14,104 nt of DNA from contig CAJMAO010000037.1 in the NCBI GenBank assembly GCA_905211345.1, forward strand, positions 1 to 14,104, given 5' to 3'. The stretch is from an uncultured Prevotella sp. GTDB lineage: Bacteria; Bacteroidota; Bacteroidia; Bacteroidales; Bacteroidaceae. The first letter of the stretch is position 1. Every line of letters starts with the position of its first letter. A program made the position numbers and the translations under genes. Under the pieces are notes generated by a model that was given only the letters and a program-made list of their open reading frames with translations, was not told where the DNA came from and searched no databases. Below are positions 7,256-14,102 of this stretch, in pieces.

Positions 7256-7392
7256 TCCATTCTTCATAATCAAATTATGTAATTCCCGCTTATGGAGAAT
7301 AATCAAAAATTAAAAAAAGTGTCTTTATAAAGGTGGACTACGGCTGTAAACAGGCTTCTGAATCGTGTTTTTATGGTTTAGAAGCGGCATTG

Positions 7393-7427
7393 ATAGGGAT
7401 TTTCCCTATGAATTTAGGTTTTTCCCT
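7393..7427 (+). promoter_or_regulatory. Operator-like palindrome plus half-repeat ahead of the outer-membrane gene
   Basis: ATAGGGA (7393-7399) and TCCCTAT (7403-7409) form a perfect 7-bp inverted repeat around TTT. A weaker copy, AGGTTTTTCCCT (7416-7427), begins 21 bp after the equivalent AGGG start at 7395, about two helical turns, and reaches the -33 box. Tandem sites on one DNA face next to a -33 element look like regulator-binding sites. I cannot name the regulator. Confidence 0.5.
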
Positions 7428-7458
7428 TTGTTTATGTCACAGGTTTTTTGTTCCTTTG
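7427..7458 (+). promoter_or_regulatory. Promoter of the outer-membrane barrel gene
   Basis: TTTG (7427-7430), a 20-bp spacer and TTCCTTTG (7451-7458) match the Bacteroidetes consensus with one change in the -7 box (T for A). It gives an A-rich leader of about 30 nt before the ATG pair at 7494/7497. The weaker -7 box beside a palindrome suggests an activated promoter. Confidence 0.55.
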
Positions 7459-7493
7459 CAAGCAGAAAAAATAACAAACATAAACACATTATT

Positions 7494-8189
7494 ATGATGA
7501 AAAGACTTTTAATCACTGCCCTTGCCGCTGTTGCGTTGTGGCTGCCGGTGCAGGCGCAGCACTATTGCAACAGCAGGTATTATGACCCGGAAACTGACAG
7601 GTTGGATTATAGCTATGGCCGTCACGACAGTGGATTGGGTACAGGTAATATGTACTACGGTTTCAGGATAGGTCCTTCTTTTTCTTTTGTAAATTCCGAT
7701 GACAAGACGCTTGACGGTGGCGATTGGCAGACAGGACTGAATGTTGGCGTACTGGTGGGCATCCCTTTGTCGCGCGCGGTTCCGCTTTATCTAGAAGGTG
7801 GATTGTTTTACAACGAGAAAGGCGGGCGTAAACGGCTGGCTGACGGCAAAAAGATGACTTATGATTTGAACTATCTTCAGTTGCCGATCGTGTTGAAATA
7901 TATTTACAACATTGACCGTCATTTCACCATTCAGCCGTTTTTCGGCGGCTATTTGGCTTATGGTATAGGCGGTAAGATTAAGAATTTCGGCACACGTGAG
8001 GCGTTCAGTTCGTTCTCCGATGATGCTTTCCAGCGTTTTGACGGCGGTCTGCGCCTAGGTTGCGGAGTAGGGTATGACCTGTTTTATGCTGATTTGTCTT
8101 ACGATATAGGTTTGTCGAATATATGCCACGACACGTTTGACACGTCACACAACGGATGTCTTATGCTTAACTTCGGAGTGAATTTTTAG
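7494..8189 (+). CDS. PorT/OMP_b-brl-type outer-membrane beta-barrel protein
   Basis: From ATG 7494 the protein has 231 residues. Residues 1-21 are a signal peptide (MMKRLLITALAAVALWLPVQA, likely cut before Gln22). The mature part alternates polar and hydrophobic residues in strands ending in turns, for example YYGFRIGPSFSFV, GLNVGVLVGIPLS, YLQLPIVLKYIY and IQPFFGGYLAYGIG. It ends NFGVNF, with the terminal Phe typical of barrel proteins. This fits the eight-strand outer-membrane beta-barrel family (PF13568), which includes PorT and many uncharacterised Bacteroidetes porin-like proteins. No specific function can be given. The in-frame reading upstream to 7365 crosses the promoter and encodes no plausible signal, so the later start is preferred. 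ATG 7497 is an equal alternative. A giant hairpin starts 4 nt after the stop. Confidence 0.85.
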   Translation: MMKRLLITALAAVALWLPVQAQHYCNSRYYDPETDRLDYSYGRHDSGLGTGNMYYGFRIGPSFSFVNSDDKTLDGGDWQTGLNVGVLVGIPLSRAVPLYLEGGLFYNEKGGRKRLADGKKMTYDLNYLQLPIVLKYIYNIDRHFTIQPFFGGYLAYGIGGKIKNFGTREAFSSFSDDAFQRFDGGLRLGCGVGYDLFYADLSYDIGLSNICHDTFDTSHNGCLMLNFGVNF

Positions 8190-8192
8190 TTT

Positions 8193-8297
8193 TAAATGAG
8201 TAAGTATTGAAGGAGAAAAGGAGTAAGTAGAAATATGCAGCATGTACGTAAGGGCATATCTACTTACTCCTTTTCTCCTTCAATACTTACTCATTTA
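8193..8297. repeat. Giant intergenic hairpin with period-8 arms (copy 1)
   Basis: Positions 8193-8231 and 8259-8297 are perfect inverted repeats of 39 bp. After a 2-nt bulge (8232-8233) another 5 bp pair (8234-8238 with 8254-8258), leaving a 15-nt loop. The left arm can be cut into octamers TGAGTAAG, TATTGAAG, GAGAAAAG and GAGTAAGT. It lies between two convergent genes, 4 nt from one stop and 8 bp from the other. No T-run follows either end, so it is not a standard terminator. Confidence 0.95.
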
Positions 8298-8305
8298 TCA
8301 TAGAT

Positions 8306-8992
8306 TCACTGCTTTCTCCTACGTTTGTAGCAGTCTTTGTAGTCGCAAAGGCCGCATGAATATTCCAGTTTTCTTACGTTGTGGCCTAATCCTATGACGC
8401 CGCTTACCGATTTGATTGGCACCATCAGGCTTGAGTCGGTGAGCCTTACGCCGCACGGGTGGCCTTCGCCGAACAGGTGGAAGAGCTTTTGTTGTTCTGA
8501 TACGTGCCACCCGCAATAGCCCGGACTGAACCTGTTGGTATGGCGCAGGCCGTCGGCTGTTATTGTGTCTTGCAGTGCTTGCTCCATGATGTCGGCCGTA
8601 CGCTCGGCTATTACGCTGCCGAACGAGTCGGCTATGAATGTGCGCACCATGTCGTCTTCGTCCTTTAGGCGCATCTGGTAATCTTCAAATTCCGCTCCCG
8701 CCGTGGCTACGAAAAATGCGAATGTCTCGCTTCCGCGCAGCTGGCGGCTGATGATGCGTCCTAAGTTCATTTCCGTACCGTTTACCGAGAGCGTGTCGTT
8801 CACGGTGTCGAGCGTACCTTCGGTAGTGAAGAAGCAGTATCTCGGGCGGGCTATCATCGCTATGTCATTCTCTACGGCGCGCACTTCGGTTTCCACGTCA
8901 TCGTCGGGCGCGCTGCCGCCGTAACCCATTTGCATGTACACTTCAGCCAAGTCGAGGTCGAGGTCGTTGTATGTAAGTCCGTATGTTAGCAT
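8306..8992 (-). CDS. Stand-alone B12-dependent methionine synthase activation-domain protein
   Basis: This 228-residue protein consists of the domain that in MetH binds S-adenosylmethionine and allows reductive methylation of an oxidised cob(II)alamin. RFSPGYCGW (154-162) matches the R-x-x-PGY SAM-binding motif, followed by EQQKLFHLF. MVPIKSVSGVIGLG (190-203) matches the MWPxxSVSG segment of MetH. Unlike the MetH domain it ends in a Cys cluster, Cys213-x2-Cys216-x4-Cys221, like half of an Fe-S site. Stand-alone copies occur with separated corrinoid methyltransferases, and the next gene upstream in this transcript is an MtaA-like methyltransferase. No corrinoid-binding protein lies in the window, so its partner is elsewhere or beyond the edge. 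The start ATG at 8992 has the good ribosome-binding sequence CAGGAAA just before it. Large hairpins flank both ends. Confidence 0.88.
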   Translation of the reverse strand: MLTYGLTYNDLDLDLAEVYMQMGYGGSAPDDDVETEVRAVENDIAMIARPRYCFFTTEGTLDTVNDTLSVNGTEMNLGRIISRQLRGSETFAFFVATAGAEFEDYQMRLKDEDDMVRTFIADSFGSVIAERTADIMEQALQDTITADGLRHTNRFSPGYCGWHVSEQQKLFHLFGEGHPCGVRLTDSSLMVPIKSVSGVIGLGHNVRKLEYSCGLCDYKDCYKRRRKQ

Positions 8993-9008
8993 TTTCCTGT
9001 TTATTGGG

Positions 9009-9111
9009 AGTTAAGGAGTTATGCAGTTAAGAAGTTAAGACAAATGTTTTCATGGTCTGCATTTGGTGCGAGGCATTTGTCTTAATTCCTTAACAGCATA
9101 ACTCCTTAACT
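9009..9111. repeat. Giant intergenic hairpin with period-8 arms (copy 2)
   Basis: Positions 9009-9046 and 9074-9111 are inverted repeats of 38 bp with 3 mismatches, around a 27-nt loop. The left arm is four tandem octamers (AGTTAAGG, AGTTATGC, AGTTAAGA, AGTTAAGA) plus CAAATG. GCATTTG also occurs directly repeated in the loop (9059) and right arm (9073). It lies between the MtaA-like and activation-domain genes on the same strand, ending 16 nt before the latter's ATG on one side and 19 bp from the former's stop on the other. There is no T-run. Confidence 0.94.
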
Positions 9112-9130
9112 TCTGGATATATAGCGTTTT

Positions 9131-10147
9131 TTAATCCCTTTTGGCCTCGTTCCATTCTTTCACGGCCGCGAAGAATGTGTCGATGTTTTCCAAAGGAGTA
9201 TGTGGCGGCGTGTCGCATCCGCTGGAAATTACGAAGTTCGGCCTGTCCTCCATGCGTTTTAGAAGCTCCAGTGTGACGCGGCGCATCTCGTCGGGCGTGG
9301 CATCCTTAAACAAGGAAACAGGGTCGAGATTGCCCATCGACAGCGTGTCGGCGGGCACATCGGCTGTCACTTGCGCCATGTCACACTTGTTGCCGAAGTG
9401 GTAGGCGGCGGCTCCCGTTGCGGTCATGGCATGGGTGCACTGCCCTGTGTTGCCGCAGTTGTGCAGTACTAGGGTGAAAAAGTTGTCCTGTACGGTTTCT
9501 ACTATGCGTTTCACATATATCGACGAGAAGCGCATACAGTCGTCGTCAGACAGCAGCCCGGCCGCAGGCTCGGCCATGACGACTCCGTTGGCTCCGGCCT
9601 CTTTCAGGGCGATGCAGTATTTCATGATGAAGTCTGTACATTTGCCGAGCAGCATGTCGGCAGCGGCAGGGTCTTCATTTATTAGTATCATTATCTCAGA
9701 CATGTCGTAAAGCCTGCCCGCCAGCGAGAAGGGGCCGATGCATCCGCCTAGCACGGGGCGGTCGGTTATCTCGCGTGCGGCAATCATGTTTGCCTTGATA
9801 TATTCAGGCACTCGCCCCTGTCGCAACGAGGGCACTTCCAGCCGGTCTATGTCTGCGGCGTTGTTCAAAAGATGGCCGCGTACCGCCGGCACTTCGTCTG
9901 GCTCGAAAGCAATATCAGCGCCGAAGGCTTCCGCTTCTACCGTAAGGTCCATTATTACTGTGGCGGCGGCCGTGTCATAGCGTTCGGCTACGGCTTTTAC
10001 CGCGTCGGCGTGCACTCGTCCGTCGCTCACCGCGTCAATTACGCGCCGCCCGGTCATCTCGATGCCCGGATGCGTCATTATAGGCACGGCGGGCACGCGC
10101 CTGTCGGCTATCAAGCCGCGCATCCATTCAGTCATGTTTATCTTCAT
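9131..10147 (-). CDS. MtaA/CmuA-type methyltransferase of the uroporphyrinogen decarboxylase family
   Basis: The 338-residue protein has the UroD-like TIM barrel and the zinc signature of corrinoid methyltransferases MtaA/MtbA, H-x-C-xn-C: His229-Asn-Cys231 (in LVLHNCGN) and Cys311 (in ISSGCDTPPHTPLENI). The spacing is close to that of MtaA (His240, Cys242, Cys319). The zinc activates a thiol acceptor, coenzyme M in methanogens, to take a methyl group from a methyl-corrinoid protein. Bacteroidetes do not make coenzyme M, so the acceptor here is probably another thiol such as homocysteine, which is inference. True uroporphyrinogen decarboxylase lacks this zinc triad. I place the start at 10147 (MKINMTEWMRGLI). 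The ATG at 10180 and an earlier in-frame start at 10258 add unconserved residues across a hairpin region. The neighbours are the giant activase upstream and the activation-domain gene downstream. Confidence 0.85.
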   Translation of the reverse strand: MKINMTEWMRGLIADRRVPAVPIMTHPGIEMTGRRVIDAVSDGRVHADAVKAVAERYDTAAATVIMDLTVEAEAFGADIAFEPDEVPAVRGHLLNNAADIDRLEVPSLRQGRVPEYIKANMIAAREITDRPVLGGCIGPFSLAGRLYDMSEIMILINEDPAAADMLLGKCTDFIMKYCIALKEAGANGVVMAEPAAGLLSDDDCMRFSSIYVKRIVETVQDNFFTLVLHNCGNTGQCTHAMTATGAAAYHFGNKCDMAQVTADVPADTLSMGNLDPVSLFKDATPDEMRRVTLELLKRMEDRPNFVISSGCDTPPHTPLENIDTFFAAVKEWNEAKRD

Positions 10148-10235
10148 ATCCGGTTGTGTTCGTTTACTGTTGTTTTTCATTTTAATGACGCCTGAGCCGT
10201 CGGCTTGTAGCCAGCCATGCTGTGGAAATCTTGCG

Positions 10236-10315
10236 AAAGGCGGCTTTTCATGCCGCAATATGCCGCCTTTTAGGCGATAAAAGGCAGCATATTACAACGC
10301 TATTTGCGGCCTTTT
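10236..10315 (-). promoter_or_regulatory. Alternating stem arms between giant activase and methyltransferase genes
   Basis: Four arms alternate: AAAGGCGGC (10236-10244), TGCCGCCTTTT (10261-10271), AAAAGGCAGCA (10279-10289) and TGCGGCCTTTT (10305-10315). Arms 1 and 2 pair perfectly over 9 bp, while arms 2-3 and 3-4 pair over 11 bp with one mismatch each. Thus 1:2 plus 3:4 excludes 2:3. On the minus strand the 3:4 hairpin ends in TTTTAT and lies 17 bp after the activase stop, so it could terminate that transcript. The whole resembles a terminator or attenuator switch ahead of the methyltransferase gene. Confidence 0.5.
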
Positions 10316-10331
10316 GCCAAGTACATGGTTG

Positions 10332-13300
10332 TCAGGCTGTTGTCTGCTCCTTGTATTTCTTCTTCAGGTTGTCAATGAACAGCAGCAGCCTGTTTGTCAC
10401 GTTTACGTCGCTTACGCCGCTGTCAAAGTCAAGCGAGAGTATGTTCATTTCGGGGAAAAACTGCTTTATGCGTTTCTCTATACCTTTTGACACGATGTGG
10501 TTGGCCATGCATCCGAACGGTTGCAGGCTGATTACGTCGGTCACTCCTTGTCGTGCGCACGACATAATCTCGGCAGGTAGCAGCCAGCCTTCGCCGAATT
10601 GGGCGCTCAGGGTGACAACTTTGCTAGCCTCGTCGGCCTCGGCGAATATGTCGCCGAAAGGCGTGAAATAGCGTAGCGAGGCGCCGGCGCGGTTCACTTT
10701 GTCGATAAGTTTGCGTATGCGTTTATACGCAAGGCCGTAGATGAAGCCGGTTATGGCCTTGTGCCTTAGGTGGGTCTGCTGTTCCACGCGCCTGTTGACG
10801 AAGCTCTGCATGAAGAAGTCGAGCAGCAGCGGAGGTACTATCTCTACGCCTTGTTCTATGAGCCAGTCGGTTACGTTCTTCTGGGCGAACGGGTTGAACT
10901 TTAGGAATATCTCGCCCACTACGCACACCTTGGGGTGCTCCTCGTCCTTGCATATACGGTCAAACTCGGTCGCTGCCAAGGACAGGTAGCTTACAAGGTC
11001 GTCATGCCGGCCTTCGAGTATCAGGCTTTCGCCGGCCTGGAGGTAAAGGTCGCGCAGCTTTTTGGCTTGCCCGGGCTGTTTTTCACGCACTACCGAGGCG
11101 TAATACATCTTGGCGATGCTGTCGCTGTAGAGTATCGAATACAGCGCAATGGGCAGCATCTTCAGCCAGTTTACGCGGAAACCGGGCTGTTTGTTCTTTA
11201 TCGCGCTGTCGAAAGCGAACGCCACAACGGGCACTTCGGCGTAGCCTGCGTCGACCAACGCTTTCTTTATAAGCGACACATAGCTGCTCGCGCGGCACTG
11301 CCCGCCCGTTTGTGTCATGGCCACGGCCGTTTTCGCCGGGTCGTATTTGCCGCTCTTGAAAGCCTTGATTATGTCGCCCACGATGAGTGTCGCCGGGTAG
11401 CATACTTCGTTGTTGGCGTATTTCAAGCCCCATTCGCACGACTCGGTGTCGCTCAACGGCAGATTGTCAACATCGTATCCGGCCAACCGCATTATGGCCG
11501 GTATCAGCGGAGAGATGAACGGAGTGAAGAAAGGCACTATTATCTTGCGCCCCCGGCATGCCTCGTCGAATGTCGGGGTTGTGGTAAACGGCCGAACCTG
11601 TCCGTTCCCTTCGTGCTCCTCTCCGGCCAGTTTCAGGCTCTCTATAAGCGAGCGCACGCGCAGTTTCATCGAGCCTATGTTGTTGATGTCGTCAAGTTTC
11701 AGCAGCGTCAGCGTCTTGCCGTGGCGCATCAGTAGGTCACGCACCTCGTCTACGAGGAACGCGTCTGGTCCGCAGCCGAACGATGTCATCTCGACAAACT
11801 CCATGTCTTTTTGTCCCGCGCTCCACTTCGCCGCCTCTAAAATACGGTTGGGATAGGCCCATTGCGACAGGTAATGCGCGTCGCTTACGGCCACTTTCTT
11901 GCCGCGCACGATGTCGTCGGTAATGACGTAGATGCCCATGTCGGCCAGCATGTCTGACACCTTGTGTTGTATCAGCATGTCGGCGTGGTAAGGCCGTCCG
12001 GCCAGCAGTATGGTCATAGCCCCGTGTCCGCGGGCCTCGTGGTATATGTATTCGTTATATGCGGTTATGTCCTTCGTGTAAGCGTCTTGCGCGCTTACGG
12101 CACGGCTGAAGGCGCTGTTTATCGTGTTGTCGTCAATCCCGAGCTGTTCAAGATACTCCTTGCACTGCTTCAGCAGCAGGCTCTTGTCCTTGAAGCTGAC
12201 CGTGGGCGAGTCGATAGGCACGGCCCCGGCCTGCACGCTTTTTACAACTTCGGCGTAGCCGGTGACTATCGGGCAGTTGTAGCTGTTTTGCCCTTCGTCC
12301 TGCCGTTCGTAAACAACGAAAGGCATGAATATGCGGTCGACGTTTTTGTCTATGAGGTTTTGTATATGGCTGTGCACCAGTTTTGCAGGGAAACAGATGT
12401 TGTCAGACATCACCATGCAGGCGTTTTGCTCGTAGTCGGCGAACTTTGAGCGGTCGGAAAGTACTACGCCGATGCCGCAAGCGGTGAACAGCGTGTGCCA
12501 GAAAGGGTAGTCCTCGTACATGTTCAGGCAGCGCGGAATACCTATGGTCATGCGTGGATTGCCTTTAACTCCATCGCGGTCGAATAGCAGCTCATTCTTT
12601 TTCAGGTAGGCGTTGACACCCTTCTGCTGCTTGTCCGAGTCGCCGTTTGTAAACACTTTCTCACATCTGTTGCCCGAGAAGTATGTCTGCCCGTTGTCGA
12701 AACGGTAGCGCACCACGAGGCATTGGTTGTCGCAGCCGTTGCAGTGCAGTGCCTTCTGCGTGTAGGCGGCCTTTGCCAGTATGTCGTCGAGCGTCGTGTC
12801 GCCGTGCTGGTGACGGCCGGCGTACAGGGCGCAGCCGTATGCTCCCATCAGTTCGGGCATGTCGCAGCGCGCCACTTCCGCGCCGGTCAGCACCTCGAGG
12901 GCGCGCGCCACGGCATCGTTTCTCATCGTTCCGCCCTGCACCACGATGTGGCTGCCAAGTTGGGATGCGTCACGCAGTTTCAACACTTTGTACAGGCAGT
13001 TCTTCACCACAGAGTAAGCCAGCCCGGCGGCGATGTCGTTTACCGTAGCGCCTTCGCGCAACGCCTGTTTCACTTTCGAGTTCATGAACACTGTGCAACG
13101 TGTGCCGAGGTCGCACGGGGCGGCCGCGCGGCACGCCAGCGAGGCGAACTCGGCCGTATAGCCAAGCGTCTTGGCGAAGGTCTCTATGAACGAGCCACAG
13201 CCCGACGAGCAGGCTTCGTTTATTTCGATGCGGTCTATCACGCCGTGGTTTACGAATATGGCCTTCATGTCCTGTCCGCCGATGTCGAGGATGAACGACA

Positions 13301-14102
13301 CGTCGGGGTCAAGATAGTGCGCCGCCATGTAGTGGGCTATCGTTTCTACAATGCCGCCGCCAAGTTGGAAGGCCGCTTTCACGAGGTCTTCGCCATAGCC
13401 TGTCGAGCATGAGCCCTTTATGTTGAGGCTTACGCCGCGTTCGTGGCATTGCCGTTGCAGTTCGCGCAGACCTTTCTCAACGGCCTCTATGGGATTCCCC
13501 ATGTTTGGTGCGTAATATGAATAAAGTACGCGCAAGGCCGTGTCGGTGACTATTATTTTAGTAGTGGTTGAGCCGGAGTCGATGCCGAGCAATGCGTCCA
13601 CCTTGCCTTCGGGCTCGGTCAGCCTGTTTATCTTGTGCCTGCCCATCCTTGCTTCCCATTCCGAGTATTCCCGTTCGTCCGCGAATATAGGGCGTAGCGC
13701 TCCTTGTTTTACGGTGTTTTTAACGCCGGTTTTTGACAGCTCGGCCATAACGGCCGACAGCCGGCGCGGTTGTTCGCCGTCCACCTCGGCCAAAGCGGCG
13801 CCCAGCGCAGGCAGCAGAGTGCCTTCTTCGGGCAGTATGATGTCGTCGTCGGATAGTGAAAGATAGTCTTTGAACGCCTTGCGCAGCGACGGAATGAACG
13901 TCAGCGGGCCGCCGCACATCAGCACCGGCGGCTTAATTTCGCATCCGTGGGCCAGCGTCACCACGGTCTGCACGGCCACGGCGTGGAGTATCGAGGCCGC
14001 AATGTCGGCGCGGCTGGCGTTTTTGGCTATAAGGTTTTGGATGTCGGTTTTGCAGAACACTCCGCACCGCGAGGCTATCGGATAGGTGTGTATGGCCTTT
14101 GC
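10332..14102 (-). CDS. Giant acyl-CoA dehydratase activase-related protein (tandem HgdC-type ATPases fused to DUF2229/HgdB-like domains), 5' end missing
   Basis: The frame is open at the right edge, with 1,256 residues visible. Numbering from the GTG at 14058-14060 (14 residues precede it). Residues 1-95 are the second half of a BadF/BcrA/HgdC ATPase, with RCGVFCKTD and a CGGPLTF loop. Residues 158-415 are a complete second ATPase with LGIDSGSTTTKI (nucleotide loop), DIGGQDMKA (259-267), the cluster segment NEACSSGCG (281-289) and LGTRCTVFMNSK (318-329), and GGTMRND. A Cys-rich linker (HCNGCDNQC, 439-447) leads to DUF2229-like sequence (about 504-810), then an HgdB-like part (838-1235) with NNEVCYPA and QTGGQCRAS. 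HgdC-type ATPases drive electrons to very low potential for HgdB-type Fe-S partners. About 1,400-residue fusions are known in Bacteroides, so roughly 150-200 residues are missing. The substrate is unknown. Confidence 0.87.
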   Translation of the reverse strand, partial: AKAIHTYPIASRCGVFCKTDIQNLIAKNASRADIAASILHAVAVQTVVTLAHGCEIKPPVLMCGGPLTFIPSLRKAFKDYLSLSDDDIILPEEGTLLPALGAALAEVDGEQPRRLSAVMAELSKTGVKNTVKQGALRPIFADEREYSEWEARMGRHKINRLTEPEGKVDALLGIDSGSTTTKIIVTDTALRVLYSYYAPNMGNPIEAVEKGLRELQRQCHERGVSLNIKGSCSTGYGEDLVKAAFQLGGGIVETIAHYMAAHYLDPDVSFILDIGGQDMKAIFVNHGVIDRIEINEACSSGCGSFIETFAKTLGYTAEFASLACRAAAPCDLGTRCTVFMNSKVKQALREGATVNDIAAGLAYSVVKNCLYKVLKLRDASQLGSHIVVQGGTMRNDAVARALEVLTGAEVARCDMPELMGAYGCALYAGRHQHGDTTLDDILAKAAYTQKALHCNGCDNQCLVVRYRFDNGQTYFSGNRCEKVFTNGDSDKQQKGVNAYLKKNELLFDRDGVKGNPRMTIGIPRCLNMYEDYPFWHTLFTACGIGVVLSDRSKFADYEQNACMVMSDNICFPAKLVHSHIQNLIDKNVDRIFMPFVVYERQDEGQNSYNCPIVTGYAEVVKSVQAGAVPIDSPTVSFKDKSLLLKQCKEYLEQLGIDDNTINSAFSRAVSAQDAYTKDITAYNEYIYHEARGHGAMTILLAGRPYHADMLIQHKVSDMLADMGIYVITDDIVRGKKVAVSDAHYLSQWAYPNRILEAAKWSAGQKDMEFVEMTSFGCGPDAFLVDEVRDLLMRHGKTLTLLKLDDINNIGSMKLRVRSLIESLKLAGEEHEGNGQVRPFTTTPTFDEACRGRKIIVPFFTPFISPLIPAIMRLAGYDVDNLPLSDTESCEWGLKYANNEVCYPATLIVGDIIKAFKSGKYDPAKTAVAMTQTGGQCRASSYVSLIKKALVDAGYAEVPVVAFAFDSAIKNKQPGFRVNWLKMLPIALYSILYSDSIAKMYYASVVREKQPGQAKKLRDLYLQAGESLILEGRHDDLVSYLSLAATEFDRICKDEEHPKVCVVGEIFLKFNPFAQKNVTDWLIEQGVEIVPPLLLDFFMQSFVNRRVEQQTHLRHKAITGFIYGLAYKRIRKLIDKVNRAGASLRYFTPFGDIFAEADEASKVVTLSAQFGEGWLLPAEIMSCARQGVTDVISLQPFGCMANHIVSKGIEKRIKQFFPEMNILSLDFDSGVSDVNVTNRLLLFIDNLKKKYKEQTTA

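Noticed and set aside
7354..7385. Inverted repeat GCTTCTGAA ... TTTAGAAGC as a terminator for the sufE-methyltransferase unit
   Set aside because: The loop is 14 nt, the stem is A/T-rich with a mismatch, and no T-run follows, so it is not convincing.
7365..7493. N-terminal extension of the outer-membrane protein
   Set aside because: It would place the promoter and operator-like sites inside the gene and bury the clear signal peptide at residue 44.
8193..9111. CRISPR array or insertion-sequence ends
   Set aside because: The repeats are inverted hairpins with unequal sequences and no spacer pattern. The gene between them is an activation-domain protein, not a transposase, and no target-site duplication is evident.
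10148..10331. Cobalamin riboswitch ahead of the methyltransferase gene
   Set aside because: I searched by eye for the B12 box and its GCCACTG core on both strands and found neither. The structure there is a set of short alternating arms instead.
10935..11735. 266-codon open frame on the plus strand
   Set aside because: It lies wholly antisense to the giant activase gene, whose protein has clear motifs throughout. The plus-strand product has no recognisable domain and is rich in Arg/Val/His, typical of a shadow frame in GC-rich coding DNA.
12723..13412. 229-codon open frame on the plus strand
   Set aside because: Antisense to the second ATPase domain of the giant protein, with shadow-type composition and no promoter or start context.
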